Below, piece after piece: positions 16,043-24,346 of a DNA stretch of 27,410 nt. A program made the translations under genes and the position numbers. Origin of the DNA: JAGVPT01 sp964384415. Its GTDB lineage: Bacteria > Bacteroidota > Ignavibacteria > UBA10030 > UBA8401. The DNA lies in the NCBI GenBank assembly GCA_964384415.1, contig CAYLMV010000053.1, positions 1 through 27,410 of the forward strand. The letters are read 5' to 3'. The notes beneath the pieces were generated by a model. That model was not told the origin of the DNA and did not search any database. It worked only from the letters and a program-made list of their open reading frames with translations. Position 1 is the stretch's first letter. Every line of letters begins with the position of its first letter.

Positions 16043-16884
16043 GGCTTCACCGCGCTTTCTGCCTTCGTTCGTCCGTGCCACGACTTCATGCTTCCGCCGA
16101 CACCCATGAGCATGAGAAAGCGCTGGAACCAGCTGTCCGGCATGAGTGCCCGGAACCGGAGGTTCATATTGACGGTCCTGGGACGCTTCGGTGAGAAGCG
16201 ATCTTTTTTCAGAGCCGACTCGACGATCGCCTCGGCGATCACATCGTGGTTTTTGACCAGCGGAACGATGAGCCGCCCAGGAAAGCCGAGGCGCGCCCCT
16301 TCAAACATTCCCTTGGCGATGTAACTTGGATGGATCGTCGAAAACTTTACTCCGTCTTTTTTCTGATTGTAGGCCTCCATGCGGAGCGACTCGGTCAATC
16401 CCCACACGGCCCACTTGGTCGCGGCGTAGACGGCAAGTCCCGGCACTCCGATGGTCCCAGCAGCGGAAGAGATGTTGACGACGTGGCCGCAGTTGCGCTC
16501 ATACATCCCCGGCAAAAATGCGCGCGTCGTATAGATCAGCGCGGTGAGGTTCACGTCGATCGTCCGCTCCCACTCGTCATCCGGGCGGTCGAGGAGATCT
16601 CCGCCGGAGACGTACCCGGCATTGTTGATAAGGATGTCGACACGTCCCATTTCCTGTTCGGCTTTCTTGGCGAGCTCATAGACGAGCTTCTTATCGGTAA
16701 CGTCGCACCGGTGTGCAAACACGGTCCCGTGAGAGGAGAGTTCGTTCTTCGCTTCGTTGAGCGCTTTCTCGTTCAGATCCCAGATCGTCACGCTGCATCC
16801 CTCCGCCACAAGACGGCGAACAGTCGCCAGTCCGATTCCCATTGCTCCGCCGGTGACAACGGCGGTCTTGTTATGAAGGTTCAT
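16039..16884 (-). CDS. Short-chain dehydrogenase/reductase
   Basis: The 281-residue classical SDR has a TGGAMGIG cofactor loop (11-18), Asp36 at the end of the second strand (VTIWDLNEK, favouring NAD(H)), NNAG (87-90), and the catalytic set Ser139/140, Tyr153 and Lys157 (NISSAAG...YAATKWA). The ATG at 16884 is chosen because GGAG lies about nine bases upstream and homologues begin just before the first strand; the frame opens at 16968. The last 80 residues (KRPRTVNMNLRFRALMPDSWFQRFLMLMGV) are hydrophobic, as in SDRs acting on lipid-like substrates. It overlaps the aldehyde dehydrogenase by four bases and must be cotranscribed with it. Confidence 0.93.
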   Translation of the reverse strand: MNLHNKTAVVTGGAMGIGLATVRRLVAEGCSVTIWDLNEKALNEAKNELSSHGTVFAHRCDVTDKKLVYELAKKAEQEMGRVDILINNAGYVSGGDLLDRPDDEWERTIDVNLTALIYTTRAFLPGMYERNCGHVVNISSAAGTIGVPGLAVYAATKWAVWGLTESLRMEAYNQKKDGVKFSTIHPSYIAKGMFEGARLGFPGRLIVPLVKNHDVIAEAIVESALKKDRFSPKRPRTVNMNLRFRALMPDSWFQRFLMLMGVGGSMKSWHGRTKAESAVKP

Positions 16885-17047
16885 GCGAGGATTCTCCGAT
16901 GGATTGATGAGTAGGTGTTGAGGTGAGGTTTCCCATACAAACGCACTGCAGCTTTTGATGGCGGTCAAACGTAGTCATATTTGTCTTTACATTCAATGCC
17001 CCCAGCCGCGAAAGACAATTCTATGCACAATATTCTTCTCTCGTTCT

Positions 17048-17264
17048 CTCGTTCCCAACGTCCCGTTGGGAACGAGATTACAATGAACTGTGATGAAGAA
17101 GCGGAGCTTCGTTGGACTTCCGTTCCCAACCAGAGGCTGGGAACGAGATTTAACGCGAGATTTCTCTCGTTCCGAACGTCCCGTTGGGAACTAACCTGCA
17201 ATGAGCTGCGATGAAGAAGCGGAGCTTCGTTGGACTTCCGTTCCCAACCAGAGGCTGGGAACGA
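17048..17264. repeat. REP-like hairpin array, two composite units
   Basis: Two alternating palindromes occur. Type A is CTCGTTCCCAACG-TCC-CGTTGGGAACGAG (17048-17076, perfect 13-bp stem; decayed copy 17166-17194). Type B is CGTTCCCA-N9-TGGGAACG (17121-17145 and 17240-17263). Between A and B lies a shared spacer with a GAAGC-GGA-GCTTC hairpin. A 55-bp stretch is identical at 17092-17146 and 17210-17264. This arrangement resembles BIME/REP clusters spread by RAYT transposases; no such transposase is in the window. It fills the intergenic space upstream of the SDR gene. Confidence 0.85.
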
Positions 17265-17519
17265 NNNNNNNNNNNNNNNNNNNNNNNNNNNNNNNNNNNN
17301 NNNNNNNNNNNNNNNNNNNNNNNNNNNNNNNNNNNNNNNNNNNNNNNNNNNNNNNNNNNNNNNNGATTTAGAGTCTTTAAGCCTTTTTGGCAAGCGAACG
17401 AATCAATCCTNNNNNNNNNNNNNNNNNNNNNNNNNNNNNNNNNNNNNNNNNNNNNNNNNNNNNNNNNNNNNNNNNNNNNNNNNNNNNNNNNNNNNNNNNN
17501 NNNNNNNNNNTGGGAACGA
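17265..17519. other. Two 100-N scaffold gaps with a duplicated 46-bp contig fragment between them
   Basis: N runs cover 17265-17364 and 17411-17510. The 46 bp between them (17365-17410) are identical to 17520-17565, the end of the neighbouring unknown gene. The last nine bases before the first gap (TGGGAACGA, 17256-17264) equal the first nine after the second gap (17511-17519). The assembly broke inside the hairpin repeats, and the gap lengths are nominal. Confidence 0.95.
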
Positions 17520-17531
17520 GATTTAGAGTCT

Positions 17532-18068
17532 TTAAGCCTTTTTGGCAAGCGAACGAATCAATCCTAAATCCAGCTCCCCCTTGGCGCCCCAGCCTGTCTC
17601 GCCGGGCGGCACATCGGGACGAAACTTCTCGTACATTTTGTAGGCGGAAACCGCCAGCTCGTCCGGCTTGAATGCTTTTGCCAGCGCCTGCATTGCTTCT
17701 TGCACATCAACCAGGTCTTCGCCGAATTTCTGAGTCAGGTATTTCGCGACGCTTTCGGATGTTATGATCTCATCCTTGATCTTCGCACGGACGCCTTCTT
17801 TGGTTCGGACAGTCGGAATCGTCCTGCCGAGCAGTATGACCAATTCTTTTTCTATTGGTTTCTCTGCCTTGCGCACCAATTTGATGGGGCGCTCTTTCGG
17901 TTTCTCGAAGATGCCCAGGCGTTGACCCTTCGCCTGTGCATTCAGTCCTGCGACTGCTTTTCCCAATGTGAGCGCGCAATTGTGATCGTAGCCGAGGCGT
18001 TCAGCGACGACTGTTGCCCAGAGGGTTAGAACCGGGGCGCGGTTGATACTTACTTTTTTGGTTTTCAT
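17532..18068 (-). CDS. Conserved hypothetical basic protein
   Basis: The 178-residue soluble, Lys-rich protein starts MKTKKVSINRAPVLTLWATVVAERLGYDHNCALTLGKAVAGLNAQAKG, a segment that looks like a small helical domain. A basic linker (KPKERPIKLVRKAEKP) follows, then a second helical part (SESVAKYLTQKFGEDLVDVQEAMQALAKAF). I recognise it as a type of conserved hypothetical found in varied bacteria but know no function. No signal peptide or membrane segment is present. Its ATG overlaps the previous gene's TGA (ATGA), so it is the last gene of a three-gene operon. Its 3' end abuts the scaffold gap and repeat block. The stop (TAA at 17532-17534) lies within the sequence that is duplicated between the gaps. 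Confidence 0.75.
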   Translation of the reverse strand: MKTKKVSINRAPVLTLWATVVAERLGYDHNCALTLGKAVAGLNAQAKGQRLGIFEKPKERPIKLVRKAEKPIEKELVILLGRTIPTVRTKEGVRAKIKDEIITSESVAKYLTQKFGEDLVDVQEAMQALAKAFKPDELAVSAYKMYEKFRPDVPPGETGWGAKGELDLGLIRSLAKKA

Positions 18069-18355
18069 CTGGCCACCCTAGAGACGTTCACAGGATACCA
18101 TTCCGCGACTACAAGCTCTCCCTCTTTCACGACGGCTTTAGCGCACTTAAGCCCGACACGCCGGTTGACAGGATCATTCAGCCGGTCCAGTATCAGCCTG
18201 GCGTTGCACTCCGCGCTTGTGGAAGTGCTAAAGCAAAACACTTCGCTAAGATCCTTCGTCCATGAGAGCGATTCTGGATCGAAGAAGAGGAAATGAGACA
18301 GGTATTCGCCGGTGTCGGTGCGGCTAAGGATGGTATAGGTTTTTGGAAGGCTCAT
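18065..18355 (-). CDS. Hypothetical small protein
   Basis: The 96-residue protein (MSLPKTYTILSRTDTGEYLSHFLFFDPESLSWTKDL...) has no motif I recognise. The C-terminal half ends in alternating hydrophobic strands (AKAVVKEGELVVAEWYPVNVSRVAR), suggesting a small alpha/beta fold. It overlaps the upstream gene by 32 bp and the downstream gene by ATGA, so translation of all three is probably coupled. No Shine-Dalgarno is seen at its ATG, which agrees with coupling. Confidence 0.6.
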   Translation of the reverse strand: MSLPKTYTILSRTDTGEYLSHFLFFDPESLSWTKDLSEVFCFSTSTSAECNARLILDRLNDPVNRRVGLKCAKAVVKEGELVVAEWYPVNVSRVAR

Positions 18356-18890
18356 TCTGTTGTGTGATTTTGTCGCCCGACGTTATGTTGATGAACGTAA
18401 ATCCGAGATGAAACATGAACTCACGAAGGATCAGAAGCGTCGCAGAAAACGAAGAATCGACCCGCAGATTGTCTTTGGCGGCAGGACGCCCTGTCGAAAG
18501 CGCGGCAAGACGAGTGAATAACGATTCCATAGCGTCACGGTTCAGCCGCATCTCGGGTTGGTCGGGGACGCCCGCAAGATGAGCAATTTCTCTTATTGAA
18601 TCGTCAGTCGTGCACAGGATTGATCCTGTGCCCGTCATTTTATGCGCTCGCGTAACCTCATCTTCAACAACGTTGATGGCATTTTCAATCTCTGCCGGCG
18701 TCGGAGGGGCGTGATGGAAGGACTCCATACCAGTTTTTTCTGTCCCTATCGGGAGGACAAGAACGTTACTTGCAGTCGCGATAACAGTCCGGTCTGCACC
18801 AATATGAAGTAGTGTCAAAGGTTTATCTAATGAGAGCCTTGATCTGAGAACGGAATAACAACGTCTGATATCTTCTTCTGTATCAATCAT
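18324..18890 (-). CDS. Hypothetical protein, first gene of unknown three-gene operon
   Basis: The 188-residue protein begins MIDTEEDIRRCYSVLRSRLSLDKPLTLLHIGADRTVIATASNVLVLPIG. The strand-turn-strand LTLLHIGADRTVIATASN is faintly like the phosphate-1 hairpin of actin-like (ASKHA) proteins, but the rest gives no support, so no function is assigned. The C-terminal part (VDSSFSATLLILREFMFHLGFTFINITSG) is hydrophobic but not a clear membrane helix. It starts 265 bp beyond the helicase stop on the same strand. It could belong to the same accessory locus, but the gap is large enough for its own promoter. Stop is TAG. Confidence 0.6.
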   Translation of the reverse strand: MIDTEEDIRRCYSVLRSRLSLDKPLTLLHIGADRTVIATASNVLVLPIGTEKTGMESFHHAPPTPAEIENAINVVEDEVTRAHKMTGTGSILCTTDDSIREIAHLAGVPDQPEMRLNRDAMESLFTRLAALSTGRPAAKDNLRVDSSFSATLLILREFMFHLGFTFINITSGDKITQQNEPSKNLYHP

Positions 18891-19155
18891 GAAACCTTGC
18901 TTATCGGAGATATTCGCTAATGTCGCTGGAGGAGTTGATCACATATGCAGTGGGAAAGCTGATTCCTCCCGAGCGACATCGAGTGCCTTGTGGTATTGGG
19001 ATCCGGGTTGTCAACTGTTCGAATAGGAAGAACTGGTTTGTCTTGGTATTCGCTTATCACTGGTTGCGCTGGTTTGAGTTCCTCTTCCACAAATTATTAT
19101 CCACTTTCTAACTAGATTGCCCTCGTCTCGGCGTGCGTGTAATATCTACTTCGCT

Positions 19156-22100
19156 TTACTTCCCGTTCTTTGGTTCTGAAAGCTTCAACATCTTGTTAGG
19201 AAGCTCTTCAAGTACGCTTTCGGCGCGCAATCTGACAATAACGCACTCGATTCGTGTCGTTTCTTCATCATGTTTGGCCTGGATGCCGAAAATTCGGCAT
19301 ACCTGCAGACACAGGTCTTCTGGAAACGTCGAAAATTGATGTTCCAAGACAAACTTTATTCCAGCAACGATTTCATCGTCGCAAATGAGGTCTAAATCAG
19401 CGGGAGGGGTCCCTTCACGGCGACGAGGGATGATTGCTCTCGATCTTTTCGAAAATAGAAAGTCTGATTTGTCCCTAACGGCGCCGGTTTTAATCTCGTG
19501 TCTAATCCCTGCTTCCAATGCTTTCTGGATACGTTCGCCCGTGCGCAAGAGCCCCCATAGTGATCGAATCCTCTTTATGACTTCAGTCTTATGAACAGGG
19601 CTCTCGACATCAACAACTTCTTGCACCAGCATACCCAATTTATTCAGTGACTGCCGGTGGAGTTCACCGCACGGGCGAACACTCCGCAGCTCTGTGCAGA
19701 GTTGATACTTCGGGACGAGGTCCTTCAATTGAACTTGATTCTTCTCAGAGTTTCCGCCGTTCTGTGCCTTGTCCTTACTTTCCGGGTCAACCACTTTTCG
19801 ATCTTCGTAAATTTGCTCGACTTGAATTTTCTGGTCCCGGATCGCCGATTTGCCGATCTCTTTCAATGTCTTCAAGAGCCGCTTCTGACAATCTCCTCTG
19901 TTCCGATTCCAATCTGTTGACCAGATTCGGACAATGCGCCATCCAAGTCCTTCTAAAATCTGTTGACGTAGTCGGTCACGATCTCTCGCCACTGGCGAAG
20001 AATGATACTTTTGACCATCGCATTCAATACCCGCCAAATAGGAACTCATTGAACTTGGATTTACTACTGCAAGGTCAATTCTGAATGAAGCTGACCCAAC
20101 TTGCTTCTTAACTTCGTATCCGTGGTCTGTTAAGAAATCATAAACAGATTCTTCGAATGGAGAATCCGAATCCTCGTCGTTCGTTTCCTTCTCAGGAAAC
20201 TTTCTATCCTCCGCATAAGATAGAAATGATCTCAGTGCTCTTATCCCGTACGGTGAATTGCTGTCCGTCTGAAGGTCGGAAGAACGAAAGTTCGCAAAAA
20301 CTAGGCACTTCTCACGAGCACGAGTTATTAATACATTGAGTCGTCGTTCTCCACCTGACTGATTCAAAGGTCCAAAGTTTAGACTTAACTTCCTTTTTTC
20401 GTCGAATCCAAACCCAACGCTAATAAGAATAACGTCCCGTTCATCACCCTGAATTGTCTCTAGATTCTTCACAAAAAAATGTTCAAACCGGTCACTCCTA
20501 AAGAACTCTTCCATCTCTCGATTCTCAATAAGTTGTAATTCGATTTCCTCAAGAATTGCTTGTTGTTGTCTTATATTGAACGCACCGATGCCCAGACTCT
20601 TGGTTGGATATTTTCGAAAATGGTCAACAGCCGCCCTTGCTACTTCCCTTGCCTCTTTTCGATTCACAGAACTCCTGCCCCTGTCGTAAACCGTGTCTTT
20701 CATTAGGACAAAACCGAGGCCCAGATCCTCAGATTTATCAACCGCAGAAGGAAATATCAACAACTTATTCTCGTAGAACTCCCTATTAGACACCGCGATC
20801 AGAGACTGATGTCGGCTCCTGTAGTGCCATTTTAAGGTTCTTGAAGGAAATGATCGTTTGCACTGGTGCAGAATGCTTTCGACTTCTGAAACAATTGCTT
20901 CCGTAGTTTGCTGCTCATCCTCCTCTGTCCCGGCGACAATACTGTCAAAGAAGGCGGTCGGAGGCAGCTGCCTGCTATCACCCATCACCACTAGCTGCTT
21001 GCCTCTGAGCAGAGAGCCGAGAGCATCTTCGGGTCTAACCTGACTAGCCTCATCAAAAAGCACAACATCAAATTTCATCGATAGCGGTTCAAGAAATTGA
21101 GCGATTGAGAGCGGGCTCATCATGAAGCAAGGCTTGATACTTTGGACCAATCGGCCGCATTGAGTTAATAGTCTACGAATGGGCATGTGACCTCGTTTGC
21201 GCCCAATCTCTCCCAACAAGATTCCAGCTTCAGATCCCCTTGAGGCTCCGCCGATGACCAAGGGCTTTTGCTTCTCAAGTTTGTAGAACAGTCGATAGGC
21301 GTTTTCCCGAAGGACTAATCTGTCGAGTTCACAAAACCGGGCAATTTTCTTTTCATGCAGTTCACCGATAAATTCACTCAACCGAGGGCGAGACCTGAAC
21401 GCCTCTCGAAGAAGGTTGTCCGCGAAATTGAATTTGAAACATGCAATTAATTCCGCTGGCTCAAGCTCTCTACTTTCGAGTCGAGGAATGATAGCCCTAG
21501 CGATTGTTTCTCTAAGCTTCTCTCTATAGATGGTGTATTGGCTCCATCTCTGCAAGATATGTATGGATTTCTGAAGTAGAACTAATCGTTCTTCAAGCCA
21601 AGGGCCATCAAGGAGGTTAAGTTCGAGCCCAAAAACCACTCCTGGGTCAATATTGAGCCGGGCAAAGGTATTATCTCGCGCTATGGTAAATATTGTCTGC
21701 AATTTTTCCAATTCATCAAGCAAACCCAGAGCCGCCTTCTCGTCATGCGGATTACTCAAGAAATCGAAAGCCCTCTCGTTAATCAATTCTTGATTAAGGT
21801 ACGCGCGAAACTGGACCATCCAAACAGCAAAACTCGAAAGTGCGACCGGTTGTGATTTTTCCTGATCCCACAGAGAACCAAATAGCAGTCTTGCTTCATT
21901 GCTGTGTTTCCTAACTTCTGATCTACTATGAATGGCGTCGGCGAGTCGGGAAAGATCAGCAATCAGGCCAGCAGATTTCCAAGGTGCTTGCTTTCTGTAA
22001 AGCGATCGAATCTTCCTAACAAGCTTCCACCACCTCACATCAAAAATGCGCAGACGATTCTCTAGACTCCTTTCATATTCATCCAGATACCCGGCAATAT

Positions 22101-23586
22101 TTTCTTCAAATGATTCTTCTTCAAAAATTTGATACGCGATTGCGCTCTTTGATTGGCATTCTGCGACCTTAGTTATCAGCGCATTTGCGATATCATTTTG
22201 GGTGTCCCAATCCGTGTTGTCCAACACATTCTTTTCAATGAGGGATCCGCTCGCAATGAACCTTCCAACAACCAGCGATTTTGAAATCGCGTTCGGGGTG
22301 GATGTCTTTCTCAGCCCCATTTCATCGGCGGCTTTATTTAACTGGATTATGGTCTCACGCAGCGCCTCGAGGCACTCATGCAAGCTCTTTAGGATTTTGT
22401 TTTCGTCCCCCGGCAAGACTAATCCGGGGAACGTCCCCACCCATGGACATTTGTTGATCGGATTCACTAAAGGTGCAACATCCGTCAGTTCCTTTAGTGC
22501 GAAGATCGCGCGATCCCATTCTTGATTTCCGTAACTTGATATATCATCCCAAGCAATCACAGGCATCAAACTCTCCGCTTTCACGAACTCCCTTAATGCA
22601 GCTTCCCTCATTTCAAATAGCGAATATGGAGACCACCCCATTTTACCTATTGGATCTCGTAACGCCATTGCATATTCGTTCAAGTGCAACCGCAAATCTT
22701 CTGTTTCTTGTAGGTTGGAGTTTGAACGTGGCGCAGCAGAATTATTTGAGTCGATCGATCGCTCCAGCTCTTTCAGGACATCTTTTTTCCTCGCTTTGCG
22801 ACTGTGAAGTTCCAAACAAAAACGCCCTAGGCCCACATTGTCTAGCCTCGATTTTACGACCTCCAATGCAGCCATTTTTTCACTAACAAATAGAACTGAT
22901 TTTTCAGCTCCTAATAATTCAGCGATGGCATTCGCAATCGTCTGTGATTTCCCTGTTCCAGGTGGACCCTCGACAACGAGATTAACGCCAGACTTGATAT
23001 CTTCCAGAACCGCAATTTGATGGGGATCTGCATCCATGATGTGATACAAGTCCTTCAAAGCCAGCTTCTCGTCAACTTGCTCAGGATCGAATCCCGCTAT
23101 TTCGGAAGAATGTTGCTCTGGTTCTAGAACTTTCTTAAGCAGAGGATGATCAGTCAACTCTGCTTCAGCTGGCCAAGATTTCGGATCGAGGTCCTTATAC
23201 ATCACAAACTTGGTGAAGCTAAAGAAGTCAAGATAGACGTCGCTTATTACGCGCCAATCTTTCATCTGTTCTATTGCTTTGACAACTAACTGCAAATAGT
23301 CTTCAAAACCAGATTTCTCTTCTGGCATCTGAAACGTCGGGAGGTGAACGCCCATCTCACTTAGCTTAGCGACCAAAGAAATATTGGCAAAGACTTCTTC
23401 GGACGTCCATGAAAGTCGAAAGGTCTTCTGCACCCCAGCACGTTCCAGTTCAACCGGCACTAAGATCAGCGGCGCCTTCCGTATTTCCTTGGAATCCGGA
23501 CTCTCTTTCCACTCAAGAAAACTAAGGGCCAAAAAGAGGACACTGTAGCCTTGTTCTTCAAAAACCGATCGGGATTCTTGGTTCAC
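19156..23586 (-). CDS. DUF4011 / SF1 helicase / Vsr-like nuclease / DUF3320 protein (hhe-like anti-phage candidate), main ORF after internal TAG
   Basis: This 1476-residue frame continues, in the same frame, from the fragment at 23599-23979; uninterrupted it would be about 1606 residues. Using full-length numbering: DUF4011 region about 10-260 (FLALSFLEWKES...RKAPLILVPVEL), Walker A EGPPGTGKSQT near 338-345, Walker B/DEAD-like VVLFDEASQVRPEDALG near 970, GDSRQLPPT, QGDERDVILISVGFG and LNVLITRARE of UvrD/Dna2-like SF1 helicases. A Vsr/MTES_1575-type nuclease domain lies at about 1270-1390 (FEESVYDFL, FRIDLAVV, GIECDG, LEGLGWRIVRIWSTDW), and a DUF3320 domain at about 1450-1590. The DUF4011-helicase-Vsr architecture was reported as an anti-phage gene (hhe). 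A GTG at 23586 could initiate this part, but DUF4011 would be truncated. Low-GC stretches compared with its neighbours suggest transfer. Confidence 0.9.
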   Translation of the reverse strand: MNQESRSVFEEQGYSVLFLALSFLEWKESPDSKEIRKAPLILVPVELERAGVQKTFRLSWTSEEVFANISLVAKLSEMGVHLPTFQMPEEKSGFEDYLQLVVKAIEQMKDWRVISDVYLDFFSFTKFVMYKDLDPKSWPAEAELTDHPLLKKVLEPEQHSSEIAGFDPEQVDEKLALKDLYHIMDADPHQIAVLEDIKSGVNLVVEGPPGTGKSQTIANAIAELLGAEKSVLFVSEKMAALEVVKSRLDNVGLGRFCLELHSRKARKKDVLKELERSIDSNNSAAPRSNSNLQETEDLRLHLNEYAMALRDPIGKMGWSPYSLFEMREAALREFVKAESLMPVIAWDDISSYGNQEWDRAIFALKELTDVAPLVNPINKCPWVGTFPGLVLPGDENKILKSLHECLEALRETIIQLNKAADEMGLRKTSTPNAISKSLVVGRFIASGSLIEKNVLDNTDWDTQNDIANALITKVAECQSKSAIAYQIFEEESFEENIAGYLDEYERSLENRLRIFDVRWWKLVRKIRSLYRKQAPWKSAGLIADLSRLADAIHSRSEVRKHSNEARLLFGSLWDQEKSQPVALSSFAVWMVQFRAYLNQELINERAFDFLSNPHDEKAALGLLDELEKLQTIFTIARDNTFARLNIDPGVVFGLELNLLDGPWLEERLVLLQKSIHILQRWSQYTIYREKLRETIARAIIPRLESRELEPAELIACFKFNFADNLLREAFRSRPRLSEFIGELHEKKIARFCELDRLVLRENAYRLFYKLEKQKPLVIGGASRGSEAGILLGEIGRKRGHMPIRRLLTQCGRLVQSIKPCFMMSPLSIAQFLEPLSMKFDVVLFDEASQVRPEDALGSLLRGKQLVVMGDSRQLPPTAFFDSIVAGTEEDEQQTTEAIVSEVESILHQCKRSFPSRTLKWHYRSRHQSLIAVSNREFYENKLLIFPSAVDKSEDLGLGFVLMKDTVYDRGRSSVNRKEAREVARAAVDHFRKYPTKSLGIGAFNIRQQQAILEEIELQLIENREMEEFFRSDRFEHFFVKNLETIQGDERDVILISVGFGFDEKRKLSLNFGPLNQSGGERRLNVLITRAREKCLVFANFRSSDLQTDSNSPYGIRALRSFLSYAEDRKFPEKETNDEDSDSPFEESVYDFLTDHGYEVKKQVGSASFRIDLAVVNPSSMSSYLAGIECDGQKYHSSPVARDRDRLRQQILEGLGWRIVRIWSTDWNRNRGDCQKRLLKTLKEIGKSAIRDQKIQVEQIYEDRKVVDPESKDKAQNGGNSEKNQVQLKDLVPKYQLCTELRSVRPCGELHRQSLNKLGMLVQEVVDVESPVHKTEVIKRIRSLWGLLRTGERIQKALEAGIRHEIKTGAVRDKSDFLFSKRSRAIIPRRREGTPPADLDLICDDEIVAGIKFVLEHQFSTFPEDLCLQVCRIFGIQAKHDEETTRIECVIVRLRAESVLEELPNKMLKLSEPKNGK

Positions 23587-23598
23587 AAAAAAAAGTCT

Positions 23599-23979
23599 CT
23601 ATTGAAGCGACTCAGAATCCAATTTCGTTTTTAATACTCGGTTATCTCCCTTTTCTGAGAAAGTCTCGGCAGTTGGAACTTTCCAAATCTCTGTCAACTC
23701 ATCCATCGGTTCCAATCCTCCGACCACCTTCTCCTTATCGATCTCTGCTTGGATTTGTGCCGAGTCGTCAGAATTTCCGCTGGAATTTTCATCGTCAGAT
23801 TTGAATTCCATTGACCTTTCGTTGATGACAAGCATTTCATAAACATCGTTGGGCAATCCGTCAACAACGCGTATTGTTCTGCGTTTATTGGAACGGAAAT
23901 TCAAAAGTCTGTTTCGCATCGTAAGATCTAACAGGCTTCGCCGCGCCGCTTCGATTTGACTTGTAATGTCGATGGACAT
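23599..23979 (-). pseudogene. N-terminal fragment of the DUF4011 helicase, ends at in-frame TAG
   Basis: The ATG at 23979 (preceded by AAGGG seven bases upstream) gives MSIDITSQIEAARRSLLDLTMRNRLLNFR, the typical DUF4011 beginning. It runs 126 residues to DSESLQ, then TAG (23599-23601). The next codons in the same frame read RLFFVNQESRSVFEEQGYSV, which is exactly how the domain should continue; homologues usually have Lys (AAG) at the stop position. A run of eight A follows at 23587-23594, but no frameshift is needed. Readthrough, restart at 23586, true inactivation or an assembly error are all possible. Confidence 0.85.
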
Positions 23980-24045
23980 CAAATTACCCTTCTCAATTAC
24001 TTCTCCTAGGCCTCTTTCCCCTAGCTGGCCTTCTCAAAACAAAAA

Positions 24046-24084
24046 ACCCGTAGTCCATCGCTGAAATCAGCGTGTCCTACGGGT
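24046..24084 (-). terminator. Rho-independent terminator
   Basis: On the minus strand ACCCGTAG and CTACGGGT (8 bp, perfect) enclose a second stem CGCTGA/TCAGCG, followed by TTTTTTGTTTTG. It lies downstream of the membrane protein gene and 67 bp before the helicase ATG, so it insulates the helicase from upstream transcription. Confidence 0.75.
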
Positions 24085-24275
24085 CAATTAGTCCCCCACT
24101 GCAAAGAATATTTTCGAGACTTGGGTGCCCCGCAGCAGCTCCTCCAGCAAACTGGATTAAAGGCATGCGATTGAACGCGGAATTGCAACTGTGCGCAGGT
24201 TCATTGCGGAGGCTCTGTTGTTGCTTAATAGAAATGTCAGGGTGCCACTTGGGGGTAATATTGGAGGCAACTCGG

Positions 24276-24294
24276 GGCTGCATGGAATGCAGCC
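24276..24294. other. Perfect 8-bp hairpin in gene-free stretch
   Basis: GGCTGCAT-GGA-ATGCAGCC. The space between the terminator and the membrane protein gene (24085-24346) otherwise shows nothing I can support; the open frames there have no family resemblance. No T-run follows this hairpin on either strand. Confidence 0.5.
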
Positions 24295-24346
24295 GCAATA
24301 GTCGATGCGTGCACGCAGAAGCTCCGGCAACGGGAAGACGACCTCT

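Noticed and set aside
17048..17264. CRISPR array suggested by repeated palindromes
   Set aside because: The repeats alternate between two types, the spacer is itself conserved rather than unique, and no cas gene is near; REP-type repeats fit better.
18920..19111. 63-codon plus-strand frame between the helicase and the unknown operon
   Set aside because: No ribosome site and no family resemblance, and it is oriented against both neighbours; probably a gene-free promoter region.
5015..23601. Genome-wide reassignment of UAG to a sense codon, suggested by two internal TAGs
   Set aside because: About nine genes in the window end at TAG exactly where their families end, so TAG works as a normal stop here; two independent nonsense changes or base errors are simpler.
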